64,000 bases of DNA from contig NZ_WSNW01000001.1 of the NCBI RefSeq assembly GCF_009767585.1, positions 3,494,041 to 3,558,040 on the forward strand, in the 5' to 3' direction. How positions within the stretch are numbered: position 1 is the stretch's first letter; every line of letters begins with the position of its first letter. Below, in pieces: positions 35,594-44,466 of this stretch. The position numbers and the translations under genes were made by a program. The stretch comes from Coprobacillus cateniformis (GTDB taxonomy: Bacteria; Bacillota_I; Bacilli_A; Erysipelotrichales; Coprobacillaceae). A model generated the notes under the pieces. It was not told the origin of the DNA and did not search any database. It saw only the letters and a list, made by a program, of their open reading frames with translations.

Positions 35594-36904
35594 CTAATGT
35601 GTTGATTTATAATCAATCAGCATATCTTCAAACTTATAAATATCCTTGCTACTCATAAACAAGAAAACCACATCATCATGTTCTGCCAATAATTTGACAG
35701 CATCTTCATCTTCATGAATCACAATTGCACGTGGAAGATATTGACCAATCTCATGAATATCGATATCTATTCCAGCTTCTTTTTTAGCATTCTCTGGAAA
35801 ATGTACGAGGAATGGATAATCCGCTAAATTCATTGACTCAGCAAATTCTTTTGCAAATCGCAGCCCTCTAGAAAAACGATCAGGTTGGAAAATAGCAACA
35901 ATTTCTTTACCAGGATATCGAGAACGCGTTGCCTCAATGACATATTTGATTGCTGTTGGATGATGTGCATAATCATCCACATATACATTATTCCCAACTT
36001 CCTGAACTGTATAACGGCGTTTCACTCCATCAAATGTAGATAAACGTTTTTGGATGTAATCAGCATCCATATTTTCTAAATATCCTAATGTAATGACTGC
36101 TAAAGAATCATACAACATATGCATTCCATAGAAAGGAAGTGCAAAATGACCAAATAAATCGCCATGAATATAAACATCAAAATACAATCCATGATTATTA
36201 TTAATAATATTTTTAGCAATCACATCATTTTTATCACTTATTCCAAATTTTAAAACTCTTTTAGTATAATTCAAGTGTGGCAAATGCGGGTCATCACCCC
36301 AGACAACAACCGTATCTTTCACTTGATTAGCAAATTGCTCAAATGACTGAACATATTGCTCGATTGATTGAAAATAATCAACATGATCCATTTCGATATT
36401 GTTAATTACTGCATATGTTGGCTGATAATGTAGAAAATGATCTTGATATTCGCAAGTTTCTGCAATAAAATAATGACTATCTTTCACCGCATGACCAGTT
36501 CCATCACCAATCAAAACTGAAGTCTTATTATAGTCTTTAAAGAGATGGTAAGCCATCCCAGTCGTTGTTGTTTTACCATGTGTTCCAGCAATTCCAATTG
36601 AAACATATTTATCTAATAATTGAGCTAAAAAATCATAATAGGTATGTGTTTTTACATTTGGATTTGCTAGTGCTTCTTTGACTTCTTCATTTGATTCATC
36701 AAAGGCATTTCCAATAATGACATCATACCCATCTTTAATATTATTTTTGTTAAAAGAATAAATAGGAATATCTCTTTTTTTCAATTCATCCTCTATAAAT
36801 ATATATTTATCAATATCACTTCCAGCAACTTTATGACCCAAATCGTATAGTATTGTTGCTAAAGAAGCCATACCTGAACCTTTAATTCCAATAAAATAAT
36901 ACAT
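35594..36904 (-). CDS. murC: UDP-N-acetylmuramate--L-alanine ligase
   Basis: It adds L-Ala to UDP-MurNAc in peptidoglycan synthesis. N-terminal GIKGSGMASLATIL binds UDP-substrate, GTHGKTTTTGM is the P-loop (about 107-117), and NNIEMDHVDYF and the C-terminal DDYAHHPTAI are family motifs. 436 residues. First gene of the murC-ytxG-ytxH-ccpA unit. Confidence 0.95.
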   Translation of the reverse strand: MYYFIGIKGSGMASLATILYDLGHKVAGSDIDKYIFIEDELKKRDIPIYSFNKNNIKDGYDVIIGNAFDESNEEVKEALANPNVKTHTYYDFLAQLLDKYVSIGIAGTHGKTTTTGMAYHLFKDYNKTSVLIGDGTGHAVKDSHYFIAETCEYQDHFLHYQPTYAVINNIEMDHVDYFQSIEQYVQSFEQFANQVKDTVVVWGDDPHLPHLNYTKRVLKFGISDKNDVIAKNIINNNHGLYFDVYIHGDLFGHFALPFYGMHMLYDSLAVITLGYLENMDADYIQKRLSTFDGVKRRYTVQEVGNNVYVDDYAHHPTAIKYVIEATRSRYPGKEIVAIFQPDRFSRGLRFAKEFAESMNLADYPFLVHFPENAKKEAGIDIDIHEIGQYLPRAIVIHEDEDAVKLLAEHDDVVFLFMSSKDIYKFEDMLIDYKSTH

Positions 36905-37030
36905 TCCTTATCACCTCTCAACTATTCTAGCACAATTTAAGTAAAAAGTATCATTTCTCATTATATTTTTTATAATTTTTTTTAAATTTCACATACTAAT
37001 AATGTCAATAGAAATAAAGGAGAAACGAAT

Positions 37031-37165
37031 ATGAGTCACAAGAAAGCAAAAAACAAACAAAAGCAAAATCAAAACAAAGGGTATAACCAAAATCAACAAG
37101 CAAATGATAGTTTTGAAATGCAAGACAACTTCAAATTTGAAGATAACTCAAATGCAAGAGCATAA
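37031..37165 (+). CDS. 44-residue Asn/Gln/Lys-rich protein
   Basis: ATG at 37031 follows AAAGGAG by seven bases, and a strong terminator begins at the stop codon, which argues for a real gene. The product begins MSHKKAKNKQKQNQNK and ends FEDNSNARA: very hydrophilic, basic first half, acidic second half, no Cys. It resembles in composition the small spore or stress peptides of Firmicutes, but I recognise no family. It is divergent from murC. Confidence 0.6.
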   Translation: MSHKKAKNKQKQNQNKGYNQNQQANDSFEMQDNFKFEDNSNARA

Positions 37166-37188
37166 ACACGGGCAACCGTGTTTTTGTT
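37164..37188 (+). terminator. Terminator of the 44-codon gene
   Basis: AAACACGG-GCAA-CCGTGTTT with a TTTTTGTTT tail; the stem is strong and follows the stop codon directly. Confidence 0.8.
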
Positions 37189-37237
37189 TATATTCTTATT
37201 ATAGTTCTCCCAACTGACATTTAATCATAAAAATAAC

Positions 37238-37285
37238 AAAACTGTTATGAATAAAGATATCATTCTTTTATACATAACAGTTTTT
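37238..37285. terminator. Bidirectional terminator before pepQ 3' end
   Basis: AAAACTGTTATG (37238-37249) pairs with CATAACAGTTTT (37273-37284). It ends the hisS-aspS-pepQ operon on the minus strand. Confidence 0.7.
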
Positions 37286-37292
37286 TAGACAT

Positions 37293-38375
37293 TTAACCAA
37301 TAATTAGCAAATCTTTAGAATATGAATTCAAAACTTCACAACCATCTTCAGTCACCAAAACAAGATCTTCAATTCGCACTCCAAAATCTCCTTGAATATA
37401 GATACCTGGTTCGATTGAGAAAATCATACCTGCTTCAACAGGCATATCAAAAACAGCTGAAACATCACCATATTCATGAACATCTCTTCCAATAAAATGA
37501 CCTAAACGATGATTAAAATTCTTACCATAACCAGCCTCTGTAATAATATCTCTAGCAACTTTGTCAATATCACACAATCTGACACCTGGTTTAATTATAG
37601 CTTCAGCAGCTTCATTAGCTTGGCGTACAAGATTATAAACTTTCCTTTGTTCATCAGAAACTTCTTTATAGAAAACAGTTCTTGTCATATCACTACAATA
37701 CCCATGATATTGTCCACCCATGTCAATAACAATACTATCTCCAGGTTTTAGCAAAGAATTATCACCTTCATGGTGTCCATCAGCTCCATTGGCACCATAT
37801 GCAACAATTGGTGCAAAGGAATTTCCTGAGCATCCTAACTTTTGAAAAATGCCTTCAACTTCTTGAGAGACTTCTTTTTCAGTTAAATTCCCTTTAGCAC
37901 AAAGTTGGATAACTTGATCAATAGCCAAATCATTGAAACGACTTGATTCACGCATCAAGGCTTTTTCCTCTTCCTCTTTAATCATTCTCACATAATCAAC
38001 ACAAATAGATCCTAATTCAAAGCAGCATTCATCATTCGCCAACTCCATAACACGCATTAAAAATCTTGCTTCCCAATTTTTATCAACACCTACAACATTT
38101 GCATCTTTCAAATACTGTGCAACCAATGCTGGCCCATCTTGAGTATCATCATACCAGATAATATTCATTTCTAATTCTTGATCTAAATAGAAAAGATTAT
38201 TTAAGAAAATGACATGATTACCTTCTATTGACAACAATAAAACAAACATTCTTTCACCTGGATGATTACTGTATCCAATTAAATAATCAATTGAACTAGG
38301 ATCACTTATAATCAAATGATCTATTCCTCTTGTTTGCATTTCTTCTAAAACTTTATTTACTCTCTGTTGATTCAT
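37293..38375 (-). CDS. pepQ: M24 family Xaa-Pro peptidase
   Basis: This 360-residue protein has an N-terminal creatinase-like domain and a pita-bread metallopeptidase domain. Metal ligands are seen in VIDMGGQYHGYCSDMTRTV (two Asp), HRLGHFIGRDVHE (His), SIEPGIYI (Glu) and VRIEDLV (Glu). It cleaves X-Pro dipeptides or N-terminal X-Pro. The start overlaps the 3' end of aspS by 23 bases, so it is translated as part of the hisS-aspS operon. Confidence 0.88.
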   Translation of the reverse strand: MNQQRVNKVLEEMQTRGIDHLIISDPSSIDYLIGYSNHPGERMFVLLLSIEGNHVIFLNNLFYLDQELEMNIIWYDDTQDGPALVAQYLKDANVVGVDKNWEARFLMRVMELANDECCFELGSICVDYVRMIKEEEEKALMRESSRFNDLAIDQVIQLCAKGNLTEKEVSQEVEGIFQKLGCSGNSFAPIVAYGANGADGHHEGDNSLLKPGDSIVIDMGGQYHGYCSDMTRTVFYKEVSDEQRKVYNLVRQANEAAEAIIKPGVRLCDIDKVARDIITEAGYGKNFNHRLGHFIGRDVHEYGDVSAVFDMPVEAGMIFSIEPGIYIQGDFGVRIEDLVLVTEDGCEVLNSYSKDLLIIG

Positions 38376-40119
38376 TCTTATTGACTCCTATTCCTAATTC
38401 ATCTAACTGAGCCTTAGCAACTGGTGTAGGTGCTTTTGACATTGGACAAGTTGCACTGGTGTTCTTAGGAAATGCTATTACATCTCTAAGTGAATCACAT
38501 CCACAAAGCAACATTGCGACTCTATCTAAGCCTAAAGCAAATCCACCATGTGGAGGTGTCCCATATTGTAATCCTTCAACAAACCACCCAAATTGAGAAT
38601 CAATTTGTTCTTGTGTAAATCCTAAAGCTTTAAAAGCTCTTTCCTGAAGATTTTGTTCATAAATTCTCTGTGAACCACCACCCAATTCAAAACCATTGAG
38701 AACAATATCATAAGCATCTGCCAAACAGTTTTCTGGATCAGTTTCTAGTTTATCAATATCTTCATCTTTCGGTCTTGTAAATGGATGATGTTTGGCATAA
38801 TATCTTTGTGTCTCATCATCATATTCAAACATTGGAAAATCTACAACCCATAAGAAATCAAATGTTGAAGGATCATATAATTTTAATTCTTTTCCTAAAT
38901 AATTACGAATAGCTGCCAATGAATCACAAACCACTTCATATTTTGGGTCTCCTACAAATAATAACAAATCATTTTCTTTTGCATTCATAGCCGTTAATAA
39001 TGTATTCATTTGTTCTTCTGTAAAGAATTTAGCAATTGGTCCTTGCACACCAGCTTCACTTACTTTTAACCAAGCCAATCCTTTCGCCTTATATGTTTTG
39101 GCAATTTCAGTCAAGTTATCAATCTTCTTACGTGAAAATTCTTGAGCCTGTGCAACGACATTTATACCTTTAACATGGCCATGTGCTTCTAATGCATTTT
39201 TAAAAACTGCAAAGTCAACATCTGCTACAATGTGATTTAAGTTTACCAATTCTAAACCAAAACGTGTATCAGGTTTATCAATGCCATACTTTTCCATTGC
39301 TTCATGCCAAGTTAATCTTCTCAGTGGTAATTCAATATCAATGCCTTTGACATCATGCATGACTTTTGCAATCATACCTTCACCAATTTCTAAAATACGA
39401 TCAGTAGATAAAAAACTCATTTCAACATCTACTTGCGTAAATTCAATTTGACGATCAGCACGTAAATCTTCATCTCTAAAACAACGAGCAATTTGATAAT
39501 ACTTTTCAAAGCCCGAAACCATTAATAACTGCTTAAATAATTGCGGTGACTGTGGCAAAGCATAAAACTCACCTTTATGAACACGTGATGGTACCAAGAA
39601 ATCTCTCGCCCCTTCAGGCGTTGATCTATTTAAGTATGGTGTTTCAATATCAATAAAATCCAAGTTATCCAAATATTCTCTGATACTGCGTGTAATCTTA
39701 TGTCTTGTCATAAGATTTTCTTGCATCATTGGTCTTCTTAAATCTAAATAACGATATTGCATTCTTGTTTCTTCTAAAGCATCAGTTTCATCTGCTACAA
39801 TCATTGGTGTAAGCTTAGCAGTATTGATAATCTGAAAGTCTTTTGCTTGAACTTCAATATCTCCTGTTGCCATTTTTGGATTCTTTGAAGATCTTTCAAT
39901 AACACTACCCTTGACTTGTAAAATATATTCATTTTTAACTTCTTTTAATCTTTCCTCAAAAGATTCATCAAAAATGATTTGAGTCACTCCATAACGATCT
40001 CTTAAATCAATAAAAACCAAAGCCCCTAAATTTCTTTTCTTAGCAACCCAACCAATTAACTCAACATTATCTCCAACATGAGACATTCTTAATTGACCAT
40101 TATTATGTGTTCTATTCAT
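38353..40119 (-). CDS. aspS: Aspartyl-tRNA synthetase
   Basis: This class II synthetase of bacterial type has about 588 residues. An N-terminal OB anticodon-binding domain (VELIGWVAKKRNLGALVFIDLRDR) comes first; then motif 2 (ARCFRDEDLRADRQIEFTQVDVE), the GAD insertion, and motif 3 (GFALGLDRVAMLLCG). The start MNRTHNNGQ at 40119 follows GGGAGG by eight bases and overlaps the hisS stop by eight bases; the ORF opens further upstream but inside hisS. Second gene of the T-box operon. Confidence 0.96.
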   Translation of the reverse strand: MNRTHNNGQLRMSHVGDNVELIGWVAKKRNLGALVFIDLRDRYGVTQIIFDESFEERLKEVKNEYILQVKGSVIERSSKNPKMATGDIEVQAKDFQIINTAKLTPMIVADETDALEETRMQYRYLDLRRPMMQENLMTRHKITRSIREYLDNLDFIDIETPYLNRSTPEGARDFLVPSRVHKGEFYALPQSPQLFKQLLMVSGFEKYYQIARCFRDEDLRADRQIEFTQVDVEMSFLSTDRILEIGEGMIAKVMHDVKGIDIELPLRRLTWHEAMEKYGIDKPDTRFGLELVNLNHIVADVDFAVFKNALEAHGHVKGINVVAQAQEFSRKKIDNLTEIAKTYKAKGLAWLKVSEAGVQGPIAKFFTEEQMNTLLTAMNAKENDLLLFVGDPKYEVVCDSLAAIRNYLGKELKLYDPSTFDFLWVVDFPMFEYDDETQRYYAKHHPFTRPKDEDIDKLETDPENCLADAYDIVLNGFELGGGSQRIYEQNLQERAFKALGFTQEQIDSQFGWFVEGLQYGTPPHGGFALGLDRVAMLLCGCDSLRDVIAFPKNTSATCPMSKAPTPVAKAQLDELGIGVNKNESTESK

Positions 40120-41392
40120 GATCATGTCCTCCCTCATAATGTGCTTCAATAAACGCAACAATATTTTCTAAAAGCACTTCATTTTGTTCCTTAGAATGAT
40201 TGCATTTCATATTCACAACTTCTTTTTTCACTTCTTCTTCACCTATAATCATAGAAAAATGTGCATGGAATCGATCTGCTGACTTAAATTGTCCTTTTAA
40301 CCCTCTATCACATTGATCCATATCACATGTGAATCCATTGGCACGTAGCATTGTAACAATTTGCATTGCTAGATCTTTTGCTTCATTTCCAAGTGGCATA
40401 ACATAAACATCTAAGCCATCTTCTTCAGCATCTACATCACTATTAGCAATTAACAACCTTTCCATTCCAAATGCAAAACCAACACCAGGTACGTCAGGAC
40501 CGCCAAGTTCACTGATAAGAGTATTATATCTTCCTCCACCACCGACAGTGGCTCCAGCTCCTAATTTTGGATCATCAGAAATAACTTCGAATACAGTATG
40601 TGAATAGTAGTCTAGACCACGAACAAGATTTGTATCAATAACATATTCGATTTCTAAATCATCAAGTAATTCACAGACTTTATCAAAATGAGCTTTCGCA
40701 TTCTCACTTAAATAATCTATTGTATGTGGTGCATCATTCATAAAAGGATGCTCTCTATCGACTTTACAATCTAAGATACGTAAAGGGTTCTTTTCATATC
40801 TTTGCTGGCAATCATAACATAAATCTTTAATAACAGGTTCAAAATGTTTTTTCAAGGCCTCACGATAAGCATCTCTTGACTCTTCATCACCTAATGAATT
40901 GATATGTAAAGTAATATCTTGAAGTCCTAAAGCCTCCACAACAGTCACTGCAAGCACCATGGCTTCAACATCTACATATGGTGATTCCAACCCAATCATT
41001 TCAACTCCGAATTGATGGAATTGTCTTTGCCTTCCACTTTGTGGTCTTTCATACCTAAACATTGGTCCCATATAGTAATACTTTTGTAATTTTTCAGGTA
41101 ATGCATAAAGTTTATTTTCTACATAACTTCTTGCAATCCCAGCTGTTCCTTCAGGCCTTAAGGTCATTGAACGCCCCTTTTTATCTTCAAAGGTATACAT
41201 CTCTTTTGTCACAACATCAGTTGTATCACCAACTGCTCTTGTAAACAATTCTGTATGTTCAAAGATTGGTGTTCTCATTTCCTTTACATTATAATTCGCA
41301 CAAATTGTTCTTAATAATTGTTCTAATTGTTGCCATTGACCTGAGTTATCAGATAAAATATCAACCGTTCCTCTTGGTGCACTGTATGCCAT
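40112..41392 (-). CDS. hisS: Histidyl-tRNA synthetase
   Basis: This is a 426-residue class II synthetase. The signature pieces are GTVDIL, motif 2 MFRYERPQSGRQRQFHQFGVE, the His-A motif GLDYYSHTVFE and motif 3 GVGFAFGMERL, with a C-terminal anticodon-binding domain. First gene of hisS-aspS-pepQ, preceded by a T-box leader. Confidence 0.96.
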   Translation of the reverse strand: MAYSAPRGTVDILSDNSGQWQQLEQLLRTICANYNVKEMRTPIFEHTELFTRAVGDTTDVVTKEMYTFEDKKGRSMTLRPEGTAGIARSYVENKLYALPEKLQKYYYMGPMFRYERPQSGRQRQFHQFGVEMIGLESPYVDVEAMVLAVTVVEALGLQDITLHINSLGDEESRDAYREALKKHFEPVIKDLCYDCQQRYEKNPLRILDCKVDREHPFMNDAPHTIDYLSENAKAHFDKVCELLDDLEIEYVIDTNLVRGLDYYSHTVFEVISDDPKLGAGATVGGGGRYNTLISELGGPDVPGVGFAFGMERLLIANSDVDAEEDGLDVYVMPLGNEAKDLAMQIVTMLRANGFTCDMDQCDRGLKGQFKSADRFHAHFSMIIGEEEVKKEVVNMKCNHSKEQNEVLLENIVAFIEAHYEGGHDHE

Positions 41393-41415
41393 TTTCTTTT
41401 CCTCCTTTAAAATAA

Positions 41416-41614
41416 ATAAAAACGTCCTTATCTAAGGACGTTTATTCACGCGGTACCACCTTAGTTCATACAACCTGTATGCCCTCTTGTCTTAACGCGA
41501 CAGACGGTTATTTTCATAACTTCCTCCAAAGTGTCCCATAGTTTCCTCTCATTGTTTTCACCAACCACAATGTCTCTAAAAGATTTCACTATTTAATCTT
41601 CTTCATTGGAACTT
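41416..41614 (-). promoter_or_regulatory. T-box riboswitch of the hisS-aspS operon
   Basis: On the minus strand GGTTGGTG (41576-41569) is followed by GGGACACTTTGGAGG, with specifier region GACAC at 41535-41531, then AAGGTGGTACCGCG (about 41462-41449) and a terminator with arms AACGTCCTTA/TAAGGACGTT (41442-41421) and TTTTTA. Aligned with the tyrS leader, the specifier codon is GAC (Asp); shifted by two bases it reads CAC (His). Confidence 0.9.
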
Positions 41615-41620
41615 ATATGA

Positions 41621-41649
41621 ATTATAATGTATTATTAACAAAAAATCAA
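41621..41649 (-). promoter_or_regulatory. SigA promoter of the hisS-aspS leader
   Basis: TTGATT (41649-41644), 17-base spacer and a perfect TATAAT (41626-41621) on the minus strand. Confidence 0.75.
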
Positions 41650-41683
41650 CTGTAATTCATGATAATTCGATTTTTTACACAAA

Positions 41684-41708
41684 TAATAAAACACCTTTTC
41701 AGGTGTTA
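41684..41708 (-). terminator. Terminator of gmk
   Basis: AACACCT-GAAA-AGGTGTT on the minus strand, followed by TTATTATTTG; it separates gmk from the hisS promoter. Confidence 0.65.
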
Positions 41709-41719
41709 TGTATCTTTTC

Positions 41720-42292
41720 TTAAGAATTTTCTTTGATAATTTTTGCAATATGTTCTTTCGCAGCCAAAACATCATCATTTTCAACAACGTATTTATATTC
41801 ATCTTTTGTTGCGATTTCTTTACTCGCTTTATCTAAACGTTCTCTCACAACATCTTCTGCCTCAGTACGTCTACCTCTAATACGACGTTCCAATTCTTCA
41901 AATGATGGCGGTACCAAGAATATTGTTAAAGCATCTGGACATCTTGCCATAACTTGCAATGCACCTTGTACTTCAATTTCCAAAACTACATTTTTTCCCT
42001 CATCCAATAATTTTTCTACATAGAACTTTGGTGTTCCATAATAATTTCCAACAAATTGTGCATACTCTAACAGTTCATTATTTTCAATTCTTTGTTTAAA
42101 TTCTTCCTCACTCACAAAGAAATAATCAACACCATCTGTTTCAGCAGGTCTCGGTTTTCTTGTTGTCATAGAAATAGAATATGCCAAATTTAAACTTTCA
42201 TCTTTGAATAACTCTTGACGAACTGTCCCTTTTCCTACCCCACTAGGTCCACTCAGTATAATTAACAACCCTTTTTTCACTACATCCACCAT
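41720..42292 (-). CDS. gmk: Guanylate kinase
   Basis: It phosphorylates GMP to GDP. P-loop LSGPSGVGKGTV (about 13-24), GMP-binding region SISMTTRKPRPAETDGVDYFFV and EIEVQGA are standard. 190 residues. The ATG at 42292 directly abuts its AAGG site; a GTG at 42289 or 42280 is an alternative start. Often paired with rqcH/yloA; here the two are divergent. Confidence 0.94.
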   Translation of the reverse strand: MVDVVKKGLLIILSGPSGVGKGTVRQELFKDESLNLAYSISMTTRKPRPAETDGVDYFFVSEEEFKQRIENNELLEYAQFVGNYYGTPKFYVEKLLDEGKNVVLEIEVQGALQVMARCPDALTIFLVPPSFEELERRIRGRRTEAEDVVRERLDKASKEIATKDEYKYVVENDDVLAAKEHIAKIIKENS

Positions 42293-42373
42293 CCTTATGA
42301 AACAATGTTACATGAATACAACTTTCATGTCAATTCTTTTTCAAATATGTTATACTAAATAACGGTGATAAAT

Positions 42374-44017
42374 ATGGCTTATGATGGAATTATGATGTCT
42401 CGCGTTGTTGAAAATCTACAATCACAACTAGAAAGAGGCAGAATCAACAAAATATATCAGATATCTCAATATGAATTATTGTTTCATATGCGTTCTCAAT
42501 CTTCAAATATGAAACTATTGATGTCCATACATCCCATGTATGCAAGATTACAACTGACATCATTATCTTTTCCGACTCCACCATCTCCTAATGCTTTTAC
42601 AATGTTATTAAGGAAGCATTTAGAAGGTGCATATTTAGAGTCTGTGAAACAAATTCAGCTTGATCGTATCGTTGATATGACTTTTATTGGAACAAATGAA
42701 TTAAAAGATACAGTGAAATATCATATTTATATTGAAATTATGGGTAAACATTCTAATGTTGTTATTGCTCATGATAACAATAAAATTATTGATTGTTTAA
42801 AACGTGTTTCTCCTTCAATGAATTCTCAAAGAATTCTTCAGCCTGGAGCAACTTATCAGTTTCCTCCTATGCTAGATAAAAAAAATCCTTTGACAAGCAG
42901 TTATGAAAAGACTGATAATTTCACAAGAACTTATCAAGGCTTTTCTCCAGAACTTTCAAGGGAAGTGCTTTATCGTATTGATCAAGGAGAATCGTTTCAA
43001 GATATTATGAAGATGCTAAAAGAATCAAACACACTTTTTATTCATAAATTAATGGATAAAGAATATTTTCATATGATTCCTTTATTACATTTACAATGTC
43101 CTTATTATGAATACCCATTATTTGATGGTCTTGATAAACATTATGATTTTATTGATCAAAAAGATCGTATCAAACAACAAACTTCAGATTTAGCAAAATA
43201 TATTCAAAATGAATATCAAAAGAATCTATCTAAACTTCATAAATTAGAAAAAACCTTGTTTGATTCTCAAAACAGTGATGAATATCGCATTAAGGGTGAT
43301 TTATTGTTTGCGAATCTTCATCTTATCCAAAGAGGACAAAAAGAAATTACTGTTGATAATTACTATGATGATACAAAAATGACAATAACTCTAGATGAGA
43401 GATATGATGGAAAAACGAATGCCAATAGATATTATGCAAAATATCAAAAAGCAAAGAATTCTTTACATCATTTAAATGAACAAATTCATTTAACAAAAGA
43501 AGAAATTGATTATTTTGATTCATTGATGACCTTGATGGAAAATGCATCCTATTATGATGCATTAGAAATCAAAGAAGAATTAGAAAATCTTGGATATTTA
43601 AAAAAGAAGAAAACAAAACAAGTTTATCGAAAGAAAAATAAGCTTCATATAGAAACTTATTTAACAAAAGAAAATATAACAATATATGTAGGTAAGAATA
43701 ACCTTCAAAATGATTATCTTACCTTTAAAATGGCTTCAAGAAACGATATGTGGTTTCATGTCAAAGACATGCCTGGAAGCCATGTTGTTGTGCATAGTGA
43801 AGAACTGAATGAATATACAATAAGACTGGCAAGCAAGATCGCTGCTTACTTTTCGAAAGGTAAACACAGTTCTTCTGTACCAGTCAATTATACACAGATT
43901 AAAACCTTGAAGAAACCGCAGGGAGCAAAACCGGGTCAAGTGATATTAAATCATTATTCAACCATTTATATTGATCCCGACGATTCATTTCTTAATGAGA
44001 TTAATAAGATTGATTAG
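42374..44017 (+). CDS. rqcH: Ribosome quality control factor RqcH (NFACT, FbpA/Rqc2 homologue)
   Basis: It binds split 50S subunits carrying stalled nascent chains and adds C-terminal Ala tails. The start at ATG 42374 has GGTGAT upstream. NFACT-N holds the conserved Asp-Arg (QLDRIVDMTF, about residue 96), a coiled coil follows (about 275-420), and the C-terminal NFACT-R domain carries MWFHVKDMPGSHVVV and YTQIKTLKKPQGAKPGQV. About 547 residues. Its 3' end overlaps the convergent Cys-rich gene by 17 bases. Confidence 0.92.
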   Translation: MAYDGIMMSRVVENLQSQLERGRINKIYQISQYELLFHMRSQSSNMKLLMSIHPMYARLQLTSLSFPTPPSPNAFTMLLRKHLEGAYLESVKQIQLDRIVDMTFIGTNELKDTVKYHIYIEIMGKHSNVVIAHDNNKIIDCLKRVSPSMNSQRILQPGATYQFPPMLDKKNPLTSSYEKTDNFTRTYQGFSPELSREVLYRIDQGESFQDIMKMLKESNTLFIHKLMDKEYFHMIPLLHLQCPYYEYPLFDGLDKHYDFIDQKDRIKQQTSDLAKYIQNEYQKNLSKLHKLEKTLFDSQNSDEYRIKGDLLFANLHLIQRGQKEITVDNYYDDTKMTITLDERYDGKTNANRYYAKYQKAKNSLHHLNEQIHLTKEEIDYFDSLMTLMENASYYDALEIKEELENLGYLKKKKTKQVYRKKNKLHIETYLTKENITIYVGKNNLQNDYLTFKMASRNDMWFHVKDMPGSHVVVHSEELNEYTIRLASKIAAYFSKGKHSSSVPVNYTQIKTLKKPQGAKPGQVILNHYSTIYIDPDDSFLNEINKID

Positions 44018-44396
44018 ATGATTCATTCACAAATGTTTGTTCATATTGAGGATAAAATACTGGGTAATACTGGCAGCGGTTAACGCGGCGGCATTCAATT
44101 GGACAAATAACTGGTTGAGGAACACAAGTGACTTGATTTGTAACGCAGACTCTTTTTGGAGCAACTAATGGTTGAGGTCTTGGACAACCGTTGATTGAAC
44201 ATCCACAGTTGTTCATACCCATACCACATCCATTCATTGCATTCATGTTCATACCACAACCACAAGTATTCATGTTCATATTGCAGCCACAGTTAGGTTT
44301 AGATGTGTTTTGACATCCACAACCTTGACCAGCAGTATTTCCACATCCACATGGACGAGTATTCATTCCTTGGCAACCACAAGATTGATTATACAT
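44001..44396 (-). CDS. Cys/Gly/Asn-rich protein with CGC repeats, probably a spore-coat (CotD-like) protein
   Basis: The start MYNQSCGCQGMN at 44396 follows AAGGAGGG by seven bases. About 131 residues. The first half has repeated CGC or CG units (CGCQ, CGCG, CGCQ, CGCN, CGCG, CGCS) mixed with Met-Asn runs. The second half, PRPQPLVAPKRVCVTNQVTC, then CPIECRRVNRCQYYPVFYP, resembles CotD-type coat proteins. More than 20 Cys suggests disulphide cross-linking or metal binding. A possible sporulation-sigma -10 (CATACTATA, 44425-44417) lies just upstream. Function is inferred. Confidence 0.6.
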   Translation of the reverse strand: MYNQSCGCQGMNTRPCGCGNTAGQGCGCQNTSKPNCGCNMNMNTCGCGMNMNAMNGCGMGMNNCGCSINGCPRPQPLVAPKRVCVTNQVTCVPQPVICPIECRRVNRCQYYPVFYPQYEQTFVNESSNQSY

Positions 44397-44466
44397 ATTC
44401 TTTCCCTCCTTCAACATATAGTATGATGAAGTTAAAATTGTGTAAGGGCAAATGAAAGGAGTTTTT

